A stretch of DNA of 7,133 bases from 20-14-all-45-10 sp964435965. GTDB lineage: Bacteria; Chloroflexota; Dehalococcoidia; GIF9; AB-539-J10. Below the pieces are notes generated by a model. The model did no database searches and was not told where the DNA came from. It saw only the letters and a list, made by a program, of their open reading frames with translations. Of this stretch, positions 1-6,788 are shown one piece after another (within the stretch, counting starts at the first letter, position 1; the number at the start of each line of letters is the position of its first letter). The DNA lies in assembly GCA_964435965.1 (NCBI GenBank), contig CAYTBB010000064.1:1-7133 (forward strand), written 5' to 3'. Made by a program: the position numbers and the translations under genes.

Positions 1-82
1 TTGATGCAACGCAAACTGATAAACTATTTGTAACAAGAAATTAGTGCTCTTGCTCATCTCACATTAGCTTGAGAGCTATCTT

Positions 83-1576
83 ATGTGGCTGCTATATCTT
101 AGCTGTGCCTGGGTAGCTGGCATATTTTTGGGTTCAAAAGTCGGCTTACCCCTGGCGGCCATCTTCTCTGGACTTCTTCCTTTCTTATTTATCCCTCTTT
201 TCCCTGGTAGCAAGAAAACCTTGATAGTGACTGGATTATGCCTGCTAGCCTTCCTCGGCGGCAGCTTACGCTTCCCATCAAGCTTGCCTCAAATAGATGA
301 GCATTCTCTCTGCTTCTACAACGATGAAGGGGTAGTGGAAATCCAGGGAATGATAGCAGACGAGCCTGACGTGAGGAGCAACTTTTGCTTTTTAAAATTT
401 TCGGCTAGCGAAATAAATACAGGGGGCGTAAGAAAAGGGGTATCTGGGACTGCTCTAATACGGGTGCTCAGGTATCCTGCTTATCATTATGGCGATGTGC
501 TTAAAGTGACAGGAGAGCTGGAGACACCAGCTCCATTTGATGATTTCGACTACAAAAGCTATCTAGCTCAGCAAGGGATTTACTCTGTTATTTATTACCC
601 CGAAATAGAAGTCCTTGATACAGACAAAGGCTTTAGGCCTTTGCAGTGGCTTTATTCCTTGAGAGAGCACCTTTCTAGTTCGCTGACCAGAGCCTTGCCT
701 GAACCGCAAGGTTCGCTAGCTCAAGGTATTTTGCTCGGCATAAGAGGCAATATACCTGATTCCCTCAACCAGGCGTTTTCCCGAACAGGAACAGCACATC
801 TATTAGCTATTTCTGGCTTACATATTGCTATTGTTATCGGCGTGATTCTCAGCCTCGCCATCCTGGCCTTTGGCAGACAGCGCTACATATATATCTGGCT
901 AGCCCTTCTAGCTATCTGGCTTTATGCCTTGCTTACCGGGATGCGCCCACCAGTAATTCGAGCAGCAATTATGGGGACTTTGTTTTTGCTGGCCGAATTT
1001 TTAGGGAGGCAGCGGAATGCTATCACTGCCCTGGCTTTTGCTGCCGCAGTGATGGTAGGAATTGAGCCACAGATTTTGTGGAACGTCTCTTTCCAACTCA
1101 GCTTTTTGGCTATGGCGGGGCTTGTTTTCCTCTTCCCTTACTTCCAGACATGGGGAAGAAAAGGAGTTACTGCTGTATTTAGGGATAAAGAGGTGATGGT
1201 GAATACTGGCAATATGGTAACCGACTGCTTCGCTGTAACTTTGGCAGCTATTATAGCGGTCTGGCCACTTATAGCTTACAACTTTGGCGTTGTCTCTCTG
1301 GTCGCTTTGCCAGCAAACTTTTTCTCCCTGCCCGCCTTGCCTGCTATTATCACCACCTCTGCGCTGGTCGCCTTCGCTGGACTCTTCATTCCGATTGCGG
1401 CTCAAATACTTGGCTGGCTAGCCTGGCTCTTTCTCAGCTACCTGCTCTTGGTAGTTCAGGGCTTTGATGCCTTGCCCTTCTCATCTTTTCAGGTGACTAC
1501 TGTCCCCACCTGGTTAGCATGGGGGTATTATGTTGTCCTCGCAATAGCTATGGTCTTCGTTAGCCATAGAAAATAA
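83..1576 (+). CDS. comEC: ComEC/Rec2 family competence protein, membrane (channel) part
   Basis: This is the inner-membrane part of the ComEC/Rec2 DNA-uptake channel, which passes single-stranded DNA into the cytoplasm during transformation. The 497-residue product opens with two or three hydrophobic helices. A DUF4131-like soluble segment follows (about residues 55-180, ending in a proline-rich FDDFDYKSYL stretch). The polytopic Competence domain runs from about 205 to the end. Hallmarks seen are GTAHLLAISGLHI near residue 236, LTGMRPPVIRAA near 285 and NVSFQLSFLAMAGL near 340. The ATG at 83 has a GA-rich GAGAG at 71-75, and the protein begins as family members do, with a membrane helix. The usual C-terminal metallo-beta-lactamase-like domain is absent; the next gene supplies it 10 bases downstream. 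Whether the cell is transformable cannot be told, since no other competence gene is in view. Confidence 0.93.
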   Translation: MWLLYLSCAWVAGIFLGSKVGLPLAAIFSGLLPFLFIPLFPGSKKTLIVTGLCLLAFLGGSLRFPSSLPQIDEHSLCFYNDEGVVEIQGMIADEPDVRSNFCFLKFSASEINTGGVRKGVSGTALIRVLRYPAYHYGDVLKVTGELETPAPFDDFDYKSYLAQQGIYSVIYYPEIEVLDTDKGFRPLQWLYSLREHLSSSLTRALPEPQGSLAQGILLGIRGNIPDSLNQAFSRTGTAHLLAISGLHIAIVIGVILSLAILAFGRQRYIYIWLALLAIWLYALLTGMRPPVIRAAIMGTLFLLAEFLGRQRNAITALAFAAAVMVGIEPQILWNVSFQLSFLAMAGLVFLFPYFQTWGRKGVTAVFRDKEVMVNTGNMVTDCFAVTLAAIIAVWPLIAYNFGVVSLVALPANFFSLPALPAIITTSALVAFAGLFIPIAAQILGWLAWLFLSYLLLVVQGFDALPFSSFQVTTVPTWLAWGYYVVLAIAMVFVSHRK

Positions 1577-1583
1577 AAGGAAG
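1577..1583 (+). promoter_or_regulatory. Ribosome binding site of the hydrolase half of split ComEC
   Basis: AAGGAAG lies directly after the TAA of the channel gene (1574-1576). Its AAGGA core sits 5 bases before the ATG at 1587. This site supports separate initiation of the second gene, rather than the split being only a sequencing frameshift. Confidence 0.7.
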
Positions 1584-1586
1584 AAA

Positions 1587-2465
1587 ATGGCTTGGTCACG
1601 CTTTTCTAAAAAGTGGCTCCTACCCCCTCTTTTGATAATTGCCATTCTGGTCTGGTCGGTAACCCTCACCATGCCAGACGACAAGCTCCATGTAAGTTTC
1701 CTTGATGTAGGGCAAGGAGATGCCATCCTGATTCAAACGCCTAGCCACCAAAATATACTCATTGATGGCGGACCTGATCCACAGAGGATAAATTTGGAAC
1801 TAAGTAAGAAGCTTCCCTTCTGGGATAGAACGATAGACATTATAATATCCACTCAGCCTCAAGCTGACCATATCACCGGCCTGGTAGAGATACTTCAGAG
1901 GTACAAAGTAAAACAGGTGCTTGAGCCGGGAGTGTCTTATAATTCCTCTATTTATCAGGAGTGGCTCCAGCTTGTTAAGGAAAAGCAAATCAAGCATAAC
2001 ACAGCCAGAGCAGGACAGGTAATTGACTTAGGCGAGGGAATTAAGATAGAGGTGCTCAACCCACCAGCAAAATTGTTTCAGGGAACGAGCCATGATGTGG
2101 ATAACAATGGAATAGTGATAAAGCTGAGTTGGGGCGAGGTTAGCTTTCTATTTACCGCCGACATCAGAGAGGAAGCAGAATTTGAGCTTATTGGGCAGCG
2201 AGCTGATTTAAGAGGCACTGTGCTGAAGGTCGCCCACCATGGCAGCAAGACATCTACCTCTCCACAGTTCCTGGCTGTAGTTGACCCCCAAATAGCTGTG
2301 ATTTCAGTAGGGGCAGATAATCCCTTTGGGCATCCCAGCCCTGAGGTAGTGGAGAGATTAGGTGCTAGGTTAGGCGAGGAAAAAGTTTACCGAACAGATA
2401 CCAATGGCACTATCGAGTTCATTACCGATGGGGAAAGGCTGTGGGTAAATATAGAAAGACGATAA
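1587..2465 (+). CDS. ComEC C-terminal-type metallo-beta-lactamase-fold protein
   Basis: This 292-residue protein matches the C-terminal domain of ComEC: one membrane helix (about residues 10-28), then the metallo-beta-lactamase (MBL) fold. In fused ComEC this domain lies outside the membrane and is thought to act as a nuclease on incoming DNA. Visible motifs are FLDVGQGDA (38-46), ILIDGG (57-62), NNGIVIKL (173-180), TADI (190-193), VAHHGS (215-220) and GHPS (248-251). The usual HxDxDH metal motif reads QPQADH (90-95): Asp94 and His95 remain, but two expected ligands are Gln. Activity is therefore uncertain. Together with the upstream gene the length is 789 residues, that of an ordinary fused ComEC. 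The reading frame is also open upstream of the ATG, so a frameshifted fusion is not excluded. Convergent with the ABC operon, 61 bases away, with no clear terminator between. Confidence 0.88.
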   Translation: MAWSRFSKKWLLPPLLIIAILVWSVTLTMPDDKLHVSFLDVGQGDAILIQTPSHQNILIDGGPDPQRINLELSKKLPFWDRTIDIIISTQPQADHITGLVEILQRYKVKQVLEPGVSYNSSIYQEWLQLVKEKQIKHNTARAGQVIDLGEGIKIEVLNPPAKLFQGTSHDVDNNGIVIKLSWGEVSFLFTADIREEAEFELIGQRADLRGTVLKVAHHGSKTSTSPQFLAVVDPQIAVISVGADNPFGHPSPEVVERLGARLGEEKVYRTDTNGTIEFITDGERLWVNIERR

Positions 2466-2526
2466 AGTATAGCCAGGATTAACGTAGGAATAGATAGCGA
2501 TTAGAGGAAGAAGCCTTCAAACAATC

Positions 2527-3465
2527 CTATATTGACCTTATCTCTCGTCTCATAAATCTTATGTAGGAGACAGCAAAGCATATTGCTACTAAAGCAATTA
2601 TGCTTACTACCTGAGGCCAGACAAGCAAAAGACTTTGACTGAAAGGAAGAGGTGTTGCCATCCTTCCAGCAGTGAGGGTGCTTATCACAATTAGCGCCGG
2701 ATTAAGGCTACCGAGTTCGGGAGTCAATAAAGCGCTGGTAGCTTCCCCATAAAGGGTACAAGGAGAAATACGCCCGATCATCCCTTGAATTTCAAAGTTT
2801 TTAGTTACCATTTCAAGGCTAGAATTTTGGTCGATCGGGAATCGGGCATCAGCAATGGCCCCAGCAATCATAGACATAAAGAAAAAAAAGAATATCCATA
2901 ATGCTATGGAAGCTAACATAGAGGTAGCTGTTCGGTCGAAGAAAACCGAGAAAAGAACGGCTAACGCCATCCAGAATGCCCCGTAAATTATGCTCATTAA
3001 GACAAAGGCTATAAGCCTCAAAACTTCTTCTGCGTTCGGTGGCACGCCAACGATGCGGAGCCCCAATCCAGCAACAAGGGCAATTACGCTCGCTATCATA
3101 ATGCCCAAGACAGCTAGCCCGGCCAGAAACTTGCCATTGATCAGCGAATCTCTGTAGATCGGCTGGGATAAAAGCCGGCTCAAGTTGCCACTGGTTCGCT
3201 CGCTGTTTATAGCGTCAAAGCCAAGGGCTATGCCTACAATGGGAATGAATAAAGAGAGGAAGAAAAGAAAAGATGGCAGCGTCTCACCTGAGGTAGTAAA
3301 GATTTTTATAAAGACAAACTCAGTAGTCGGGTTTACAACTCCCCTTATATTATTAATAGCTAGATAAGTGGCAAACATTGCTGCCAATAAAACTAAAATG
3401 AAGAGGATACCGAATCTTTTACTACTCAGGTGGTCGGCTAGCTCCTTGCGAAAGACAGCATACAT
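2527..3465 (-). CDS. ABC-2 type transporter permease
   Basis: Membrane subunit of an ABC-2 type exporter, 312 residues. It begins with the amphipathic RKELADHLSSKRF segment typical of this superfamily. About six membrane helices follow, near residues 18-38, 65-85, 112-135, 146-170, 180-200 and 285-305. The polar stretch between the last two helices (about 203-280) is probably an extracytoplasmic loop. INSERTSGNLSRLLSQPI after helix 2 is the cytoplasmic segment characteristic of ABC-2 permeases of the NosY/CcmB-like kind. The ATG is chosen because a strong ribosome binding site sits 7 bases upstream, inside the 3' end of the ATPase gene, which stops 2 bases before. The pair should be translationally coupled and form one transporter. 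The substrate cannot be read from sequence. Confidence 0.9.
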   Translation of the reverse strand: MYAVFRKELADHLSSKRFGILFILVLLAAMFATYLAINNIRGVVNPTTEFVFIKIFTTSGETLPSFLFFLSLFIPIVGIALGFDAINSERTSGNLSRLLSQPIYRDSLINGKFLAGLAVLGIMIASVIALVAGLGLRIVGVPPNAEEVLRLIAFVLMSIIYGAFWMALAVLFSVFFDRTATSMLASIALWIFFFFFMSMIAGAIADARFPIDQNSSLEMVTKNFEIQGMIGRISPCTLYGEATSALLTPELGSLNPALIVISTLTAGRMATPLPFSQSLLLVWPQVVSIIALVAICFAVSYIRFMRREIRSI

Positions 3466-3467
3466 AG

Positions 3468-4397
3468 CTAAGCCTCCTTAGAGTATTTTTTATAAATTCT
3501 TTCCAGGCTATACTCTTCTATCTTCATCCCGAGCAATAGACTGCCACTATCAACAATTGTTTTGGCTATCTGCCCCCTTAAATCCTTACCACAGCTAATA
3601 AGCAGTGAGTTGCCAGAAGCTTGCACCTCTAATACCTCTTTAACCCGTTTTATGGAATCGATAAGTTTTGGGTTCAACTGGGCTACCTGGGCCTCAATGC
3701 GATATCGTCCTCCACCTATGGTTCGCCTTCCCAGACGGTCTATCTCTCCTTCAGCTACCAGATGTCCCTTGGCTAAAATTCCCACTCGAGTACATATTTC
3801 CTGAACCTGGTGCAGTTGATGAGAGCAGAAGACAACGGTTATTCCTTTCTTAGCCATACTTACTATAAGCTTAAGGACATCGTCAATGCCCTCGGGGTCT
3901 ATGCCAGAGGTAGCTTCATCAAGAAAGGCAAGCTTTGGTTCCTTGACCAGTACGTCAGCTATGCCTAACCTCTGCTTCATCCCTCGGGAGAACGTGCTAA
4001 CTTCCTGGTCTGCTACCTGAGATAAGCCCACTGTAGCTAAAAGCTCGCTTATCCTTCCCCCCGCCTCCCTTCTTGGTAAATTGTTTAACTCCGCCGTGTA
4101 GTTCAAGTTTTGCCTTGCGGTTAAGTCTTCATAAAAACCGACCTTTTCTGGCAGATAACCAACGATGCTCTTTACCTTTAAGGGCTCCCTAGTAGGGTTA
4201 TAGCCACAAACTTGTACTGTCCCTGAGCTAGGCTCAGTAAGCCCCAAGAGCATTAATAAAGTTGTTGTTTTGCCGGCACCATTAGGGCCAAGAAAGCCGA
4301 AAATTTCCCCTTCCTTTATAGTAAGGGTGAGCCTATCAACAGCGGTAAAGCCATTGTAGGTTTTAGTTAAGTCCTTCGTCTCAACAATTTGCTCCAT
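3468..4397 (-). CDS. ABC transporter ATP-binding protein (ABC-2 exporter)
   Basis: Cytoplasmic ATPase that powers the adjacent permease; 309 residues, as usual for this CcmA-like class. The nucleotide-binding domain covers about residues 5-220: Walker A GPNGAGKTT (37-45), Q-loop region GYLPEKVGFYEDLT (80-93) with Glu84 where Gln is classical, signature SRGMKQR (137-143), Walker B plus D-loop LAFLDEATSGIDP (156-168) with catalytic Glu161, and H-loop His193. About 90 C-terminal residues form the extra regulatory domain often seen in drug, copper or exopolysaccharide exporters. The ATG lies 3 bases after the stop of the NEW3-like gene and has no good ribosome binding site, so it probably depends on readthrough of ribosomes from that gene. 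Substrate unknown. Confidence 0.93.
   Translation of the reverse strand: MEQIVETKDLTKTYNGFTAVDRLTLTIKEGEIFGFLGPNGAGKTTTLLMLLGLTEPSSGTVQVCGYNPTREPLKVKSIVGYLPEKVGFYEDLTARQNLNYTAELNNLPRREAGGRISELLATVGLSQVADQEVSTFSRGMKQRLGIADVLVKEPKLAFLDEATSGIDPEGIDDVLKLIVSMAKKGITVVFCSHQLHQVQEICTRVGILAKGHLVAEGEIDRLGRRTIGGGRYRIEAQVAQLNPKLIDSIKRVKEVLEVQASGNSLLISCGKDLRGQIAKTIVDSGSLLLGMKIEEYSLERIYKKYSKEA
3473..3479 (-). promoter_or_regulatory. Strong ribosome binding site of the permease gene
   Basis: On the minus strand this reads AAGGAGG, a near-perfect Shine-Dalgarno sequence, 7 bases before the permease ATG at 3465. It overlaps the last codons (Lys-Glu-Ala) of the ATPase gene, so it fixes the permease start and points to coupled translation. 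Confidence 0.85.
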
Positions 4398-4400
4398 TTT

Positions 4401-4732
4401 TTATCTTCTGCCCAACCGCCTAAAGCCTATTACTAAGCCAGCTATCACAGCAACTACAATGCCGGCTCCTATCCACCCCCATTTAGTGGGTGTCTCTACT
4501 GTTACCCTGATATCTAAGTTAGGAGGCGCCGTCGAAGGTTTGGGGTCGCTATCAAATCTCAAGGTAGTCATATAGTCCCCGGCTATGGTCTTGGATGGTG
4601 GCTTTATGGTAACCTCAACCTCCTGCTCATCCCATGGTGAAAGAGACTCTATCTTATCTGGCTCAAAGGTTACGCGCCATTCCTCACCAGCGATTCCACT
4701 TGGCTTGCTTGAGGAGGAAGTTATTTTGCCCA
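4401..4732 (-). CDS. NEW3-domain-like surface protein with C-terminal membrane anchor, 5' end lost in gap
   Basis: Partial gene: 109 C-terminal residues are readable before the run of N. The visible part is a beta-rich, immunoglobulin-like segment with the phrases WRVTFEPDKIESL, EVEVTIKPPSKTIAGDY and TLRFDSDP. These match the NEW3 (alpha-galactosidase NPCBM-associated) repeat, in which a stabilising E/K-P-P turn precedes AGDY. One membrane helix follows (about the last 27 to 8 residues), ending in a basic RRLGRR tail that should face the cytoplasm. The protein would therefore display its domain outside the cell. Its TAA lies 3 bases from the ATPase start, making it the first visible gene of the exporter operon and a likely extracellular partner. 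The N-terminus, signal peptide and number of repeats are unknown. Family assignment is by motif recognition only. Confidence 0.75.
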
Positions 4733-4832
4733 NNNNNNNNNNNNNNNNNNNNNNNNNNNNNNNNNNNNNNNNNNNNNNNNNNNNNNNNNNNNNNNNNNNN
4801 NNNNNNNNNNNNNNNNNNNNNNNNNNNNNNNN
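4733..4832. other. Assembly gap (100 N)
   Basis: Exactly 100 undetermined bases, the conventional filler for a gap of unknown size. The gap removes the 5' part of the NEW3-like gene, the region upstream of rph and any divergent promoters between them. Adjacency of the two sides rests on scaffolding alone. Confidence 0.98.
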
Positions 4833-4835
4833 TCC

Positions 4836-5549
4836 ATGGCAAGAATAGATGCTCGAGCTGATAATGAGCTTCGCCCGGTGCGCATAACACTGGGCTATCA
4901 GAGCTTTGCCGAAGGTTCAGCTTTAATTGAATTGGGGAAGACAAGGGTGCTGTGCTCCGTGAGCATGGAGGAAAGAGTACCCAATTTTCTTAAAGGCAGC
5001 GGCCAGGGCTGGGTTACCGCTGAGTATGCTATGCTGCCCCGCTCCACCCTGACACGCACATCACGTGGTCAGACAGGAGGAAGAAACCAGGAAATTCAGC
5101 GACTTGTTGGTCGCAGCCTAAGGGCAGCAACTAACCTAGCTGCCCTGGGGGAGAGAACCCTCATTGTGGATTGTGATGTGCTTCAGGCAGATGGTGGCAC
5201 CAGAACAGCAGCTATCACTGGAGGGTATGTCGCTTTATATCAAGCCTTCCACAATCTGAGAAAGCAGGGTAGTTTGCCATTTATGCCGTTACATAGAATG
5301 GTAGCTGCCACCAGTGTTGGCATTGTAGACGGCGATATGCTGCTCGATCTTTGCTACGAAGAGGATTATCGAGCGGAAGTCGATTTCAATGTGGTCATGA
5401 CCGACAAAAATGAGTTTGTAGAAATTCAGGCCACTGCTGAAGGTAAGCCCTTCTCCAAAGAAATCGCTGATTCACTGCTTTCTCTGGCCCAGCAGGGAAT
5501 AGAAAAACTATTCAAAGTTCAGAAGGAAACGCTAAGAGCTTTACCTTAA
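4836..5549 (+). CDS. rph: Ribonuclease PH
   Basis: Phosphate-dependent 3'-5' exoribonuclease that trims tRNA 3' ends and degrades structured RNA, acting as a cytoplasmic hexamer. The 237 residues match the normal family length (about 238), so the gene is complete. Visible signatures are the N-terminal RxDxRxxxELRPV (residues 3-15), GWVTAEYAMLPRST (58-71), the phosphate-binding region GGRNQEIQRLVGRSLRA (81-97), CDVLQADGGTRTAAITG (113-129) with Arg123 in the GTR motif, and the acidic stretch LDLCYEEDYRAEVDFNVVMT, which carries the catalytic aspartates. The ATG is supported by alignment of the N-terminus with the family, but its ribosome binding site lies in the assembly gap, only three bases upstream being known. 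The partner gene often found next to rph (the XTP/dITP pyrophosphatase gene) is not downstream. Confidence 0.97.
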   Translation: MARIDARADNELRPVRITLGYQSFAEGSALIELGKTRVLCSVSMEERVPNFLKGSGQGWVTAEYAMLPRSTLTRTSRGQTGGRNQEIQRLVGRSLRAATNLAALGERTLIVDCDVLQADGGTRTAAITGGYVALYQAFHNLRKQGSLPFMPLHRMVAATSVGIVDGDMLLDLCYEEDYRAEVDFNVVMTDKNEFVEIQATAEGKPFSKEIADSLLSLAQQGIEKLFKVQKETLRALP

Positions 5550-5581
5550 GAAAGTAGCAAGGTAATATTTCATAGTGAGTG

Positions 5582-5632
5582 AAGCGGGTGGGTTGTGAGT
5601 TCGTCTATATGGATGTCCCACGACACCCGCTT
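5582..5632. other. Strong imperfect hairpin between rph and the C_GCAxxG_C_C gene
   Basis: A 9-base perfect inverted repeat (AAGCGGGTG at 5582-5590, CACCCGCTT at 5624-5632) continues, after a two-base bulge, with five further pairs including one G-U (5593-5597 with 5619-5623). The loop is 21 bases. It could end rph transcription or protect RNA. There is no T-tract after the stem on either strand, so it is not a classical intrinsic terminator. A small mobile repeat is another possibility. Confidence 0.6.
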
Positions 5633-5652
5633 AAGAATTGGAGATTTGAAAG

Positions 5653-6090
5653 ATGGACAGAGTTGAACGTGCGGTTTCTTGTTTTAAAGAAGGTTTCACT
5701 TGTTCCCAAGCAATGCTTTCAACTTACGGGCCACAACTTGGATTAAACCACGAACTTGCCTTAAAGGTCTCTGGTGCTTTTGGAGGTGGAATGGCGCGCA
5801 TGGGCGAAACATGTGGAGCGGTGACCGGTGCGTTTATGGTCATAGGGCTTAAACATGGAAAGACAAAAATTGAGGATAAGCAAGCAAAAGAGAAGACTTA
5901 TGGCCTCGTTAAGGAATTTGTCGACAGATTTAAGTCTCGTAATGGGTCAATTGTATGTCGGGAACTGCTTGGGTGTGACATAAGCAGCCCTGAGGGAAGC
6001 AATCTGGCAAAAGAGAAAAACCTTTTCGCTACTCTCTGCCCAAAGTTTGTCCAAGACACAGCAGAGATTATCGAACAAATATTGGAATAA
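5653..6090 (+). CDS. C_GCAxxG_C_C family putative redox protein
   Basis: A 145-residue protein of the C_GCAxxG_C_C family (TIGR01909/Pfam name), predicted to be redox active; members have no settled biochemical function. The expected cysteines are present: Cys17 in FTCSQAML, Cys54 in the CGAVTGAF motif that follows GAFGGGMARMGET (41-53), Cys102 and Cys108 in CRELLGC, and Cys129 in LCPKFV. Length is typical for the family (about 140). There is no signal peptide and no membrane helix. The ATG follows GGAG at 5640-5643 with a 9-base spacer. It stands alone after a structured 103-base spacer downstream of rph, with 92 bases before the next gene, so co-transcription is possible but unproven. Metal or cofactor binding by the cysteines is inference. 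Confidence 0.88.
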   Translation: MDRVERAVSCFKEGFTCSQAMLSTYGPQLGLNHELALKVSGAFGGGMARMGETCGAVTGAFMVIGLKHGKTKIEDKQAKEKTYGLVKEFVDRFKSRNGSIVCRELLGCDISSPEGSNLAKEKNLFATLCPKFVQDTAEIIEQILE

Positions 6091-6120
6091 CGAGCGTCGC
6101 ATAACAGCGCTTGCGGCTCG
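6091..6120. other. GC-rich hairpin directly after the C_GCAxxG_C_C stop codon
   Basis: CGAGC (6091-6095) pairs with GCTCG (6116-6120). After a two-base bulge CGCA (6098-6101) pairs with TGCG (6112-6115), leaving a 10-base loop with AGCGCT. It starts on the base after the TAA. No T-tract follows. The words GCATAACAGCGCTTGCGG resemble one side of an integron attC site, but no matching right half is present before the next gene. It may be a transcript-end structure or a decayed repeat. Confidence 0.35.
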
Positions 6121-6182
6121 CTTCGCACCCCACAAACGCGCGGAACCTTATTTGAAAACACACCAAGCAGAGATGAGTAAAA

Positions 6183-6644
6183 ATGAGGAGAAAAGATAAA
6201 GAAATTAAAGATACGGAGGTAATAGAATCTATAATAAAAAGGGCCACTGTTTGCAGAATTGCTTTATCTGAGAACAATGTCCCATACATTGTCCCTCTTA
6301 GTTTTGGCTATAAAGATAATTGCTTGTACTTTCATTCTGCCCCCGAGGGCAGGAAAATTGACATTATTAAACAAAACAATAATGTCTGTTTTGAGTTGGA
6401 TATTGATTGTGAACTGGTAAAAAAACCAGAAGACCCTTGTAGCTGGAATATGAAATATCATAGCGTTATCGGTTTCGGGAAAGCTTTTTTCGTTGGTGAG
6501 CTAGAGGAGAAAAGAGAAGCACTGAATATTATCGTGGGACACTACTCAGACGATTCATACGAATATCCAGTAAATGAAGTTAATAAGGTTGCAATCATCA
6601 AAGTTGAGATAGAAAGCATGACTGGAAAAAGGTCAGGATACTGA
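6183..6644 (+). CDS. Pyridoxamine 5'-phosphate oxidase-fold flavoprotein, NimA-like
   Basis: A 153-residue protein of the FMN-binding split-barrel superfamily, closest in appearance to the Nim-like group (nitroimidazole-resistance type reductases and many uncharacterised relatives). It begins MRRKDKEI, the usual start of this group. The barrel strands VCRIALSENNVPYIVPLSFGY (written here as residues 23-43) lead to LYFHSAPEGRKIDIIKQNN (48-66), the flavin-contacting segment, and VIGFGKAFFV, which matches the central barrel strand. The C-terminal VAIIKVEIESMTGKRSGY is typical. The ribosome binding site is weak (GAGATGAG just upstream). A hand count over 6241-6480 gives about 38% G+C, against about 55% in a 120-base sample of rph and 52% in 60 bases of proA, hinting at a different origin. 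True substrate unknown; drug resistance should not be assumed. Confidence 0.87.
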   Translation: MRRKDKEIKDTEVIESIIKRATVCRIALSENNVPYIVPLSFGYKDNCLYFHSAPEGRKIDIIKQNNNVCFELDIDCELVKKPEDPCSWNMKYHSVIGFGKAFFVGELEEKREALNIIVGHYSDDSYEYPVNEVNKVAIIKVEIESMTGKRSGY

Positions 6645-6788
6645 TGATGCGCCTTTATAATAACACGGCATACACACTACAGATCCCTAGACACTGCCCT
6701 TGGCGACATTGCCTTCAACACAATGAGTGAGATAGAAGGAAATGGAACACCAGCGGGGCGAAACTGGGCTCACCACAATGGCAAAAGG

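Noticed and set aside
1..44. Possible tail of an upstream plus-strand gene
   Set aside because: Two frames are open into the left edge (ending at TAA 31-33 and TAG 42-44), and both give short, uninformative peptides, so no gene can be supported.
1001..1405. 134-codon minus-strand open frame inside comEC
   Set aside because: It lies antisense to clear ComEC motifs, and its product is low-complexity with no recognisable domain.
2466..2526. Bidirectional terminator between the convergent ComEC and ABC operons
   Set aside because: Only a 4-base stem (2507-2510 with 2515-2518) and a distant 6-base repeat are present, with no T-tract; too weak to call.
4585..4944. Open frames running through the run of N
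   Set aside because: They exist only because N does not encode stops. The real genes here are the minus-strand NEW3-like gene and plus-strand rph.
5550..6182. Complete integron gene cassette around the C_GCAxxG_C_C gene
   Set aside because: No full attC with paired RYYYAAC and GTTRRRY boxes can be found on either side, and no integrase is in the window.
6645..6788. Small gene, tRNA or terminator between the NimA-like gene and proA
   Set aside because: No cloverleaf, no convincing reading frame and only weak stems (such as CCTTC/GAAGG with an 18-base loop) are visible.
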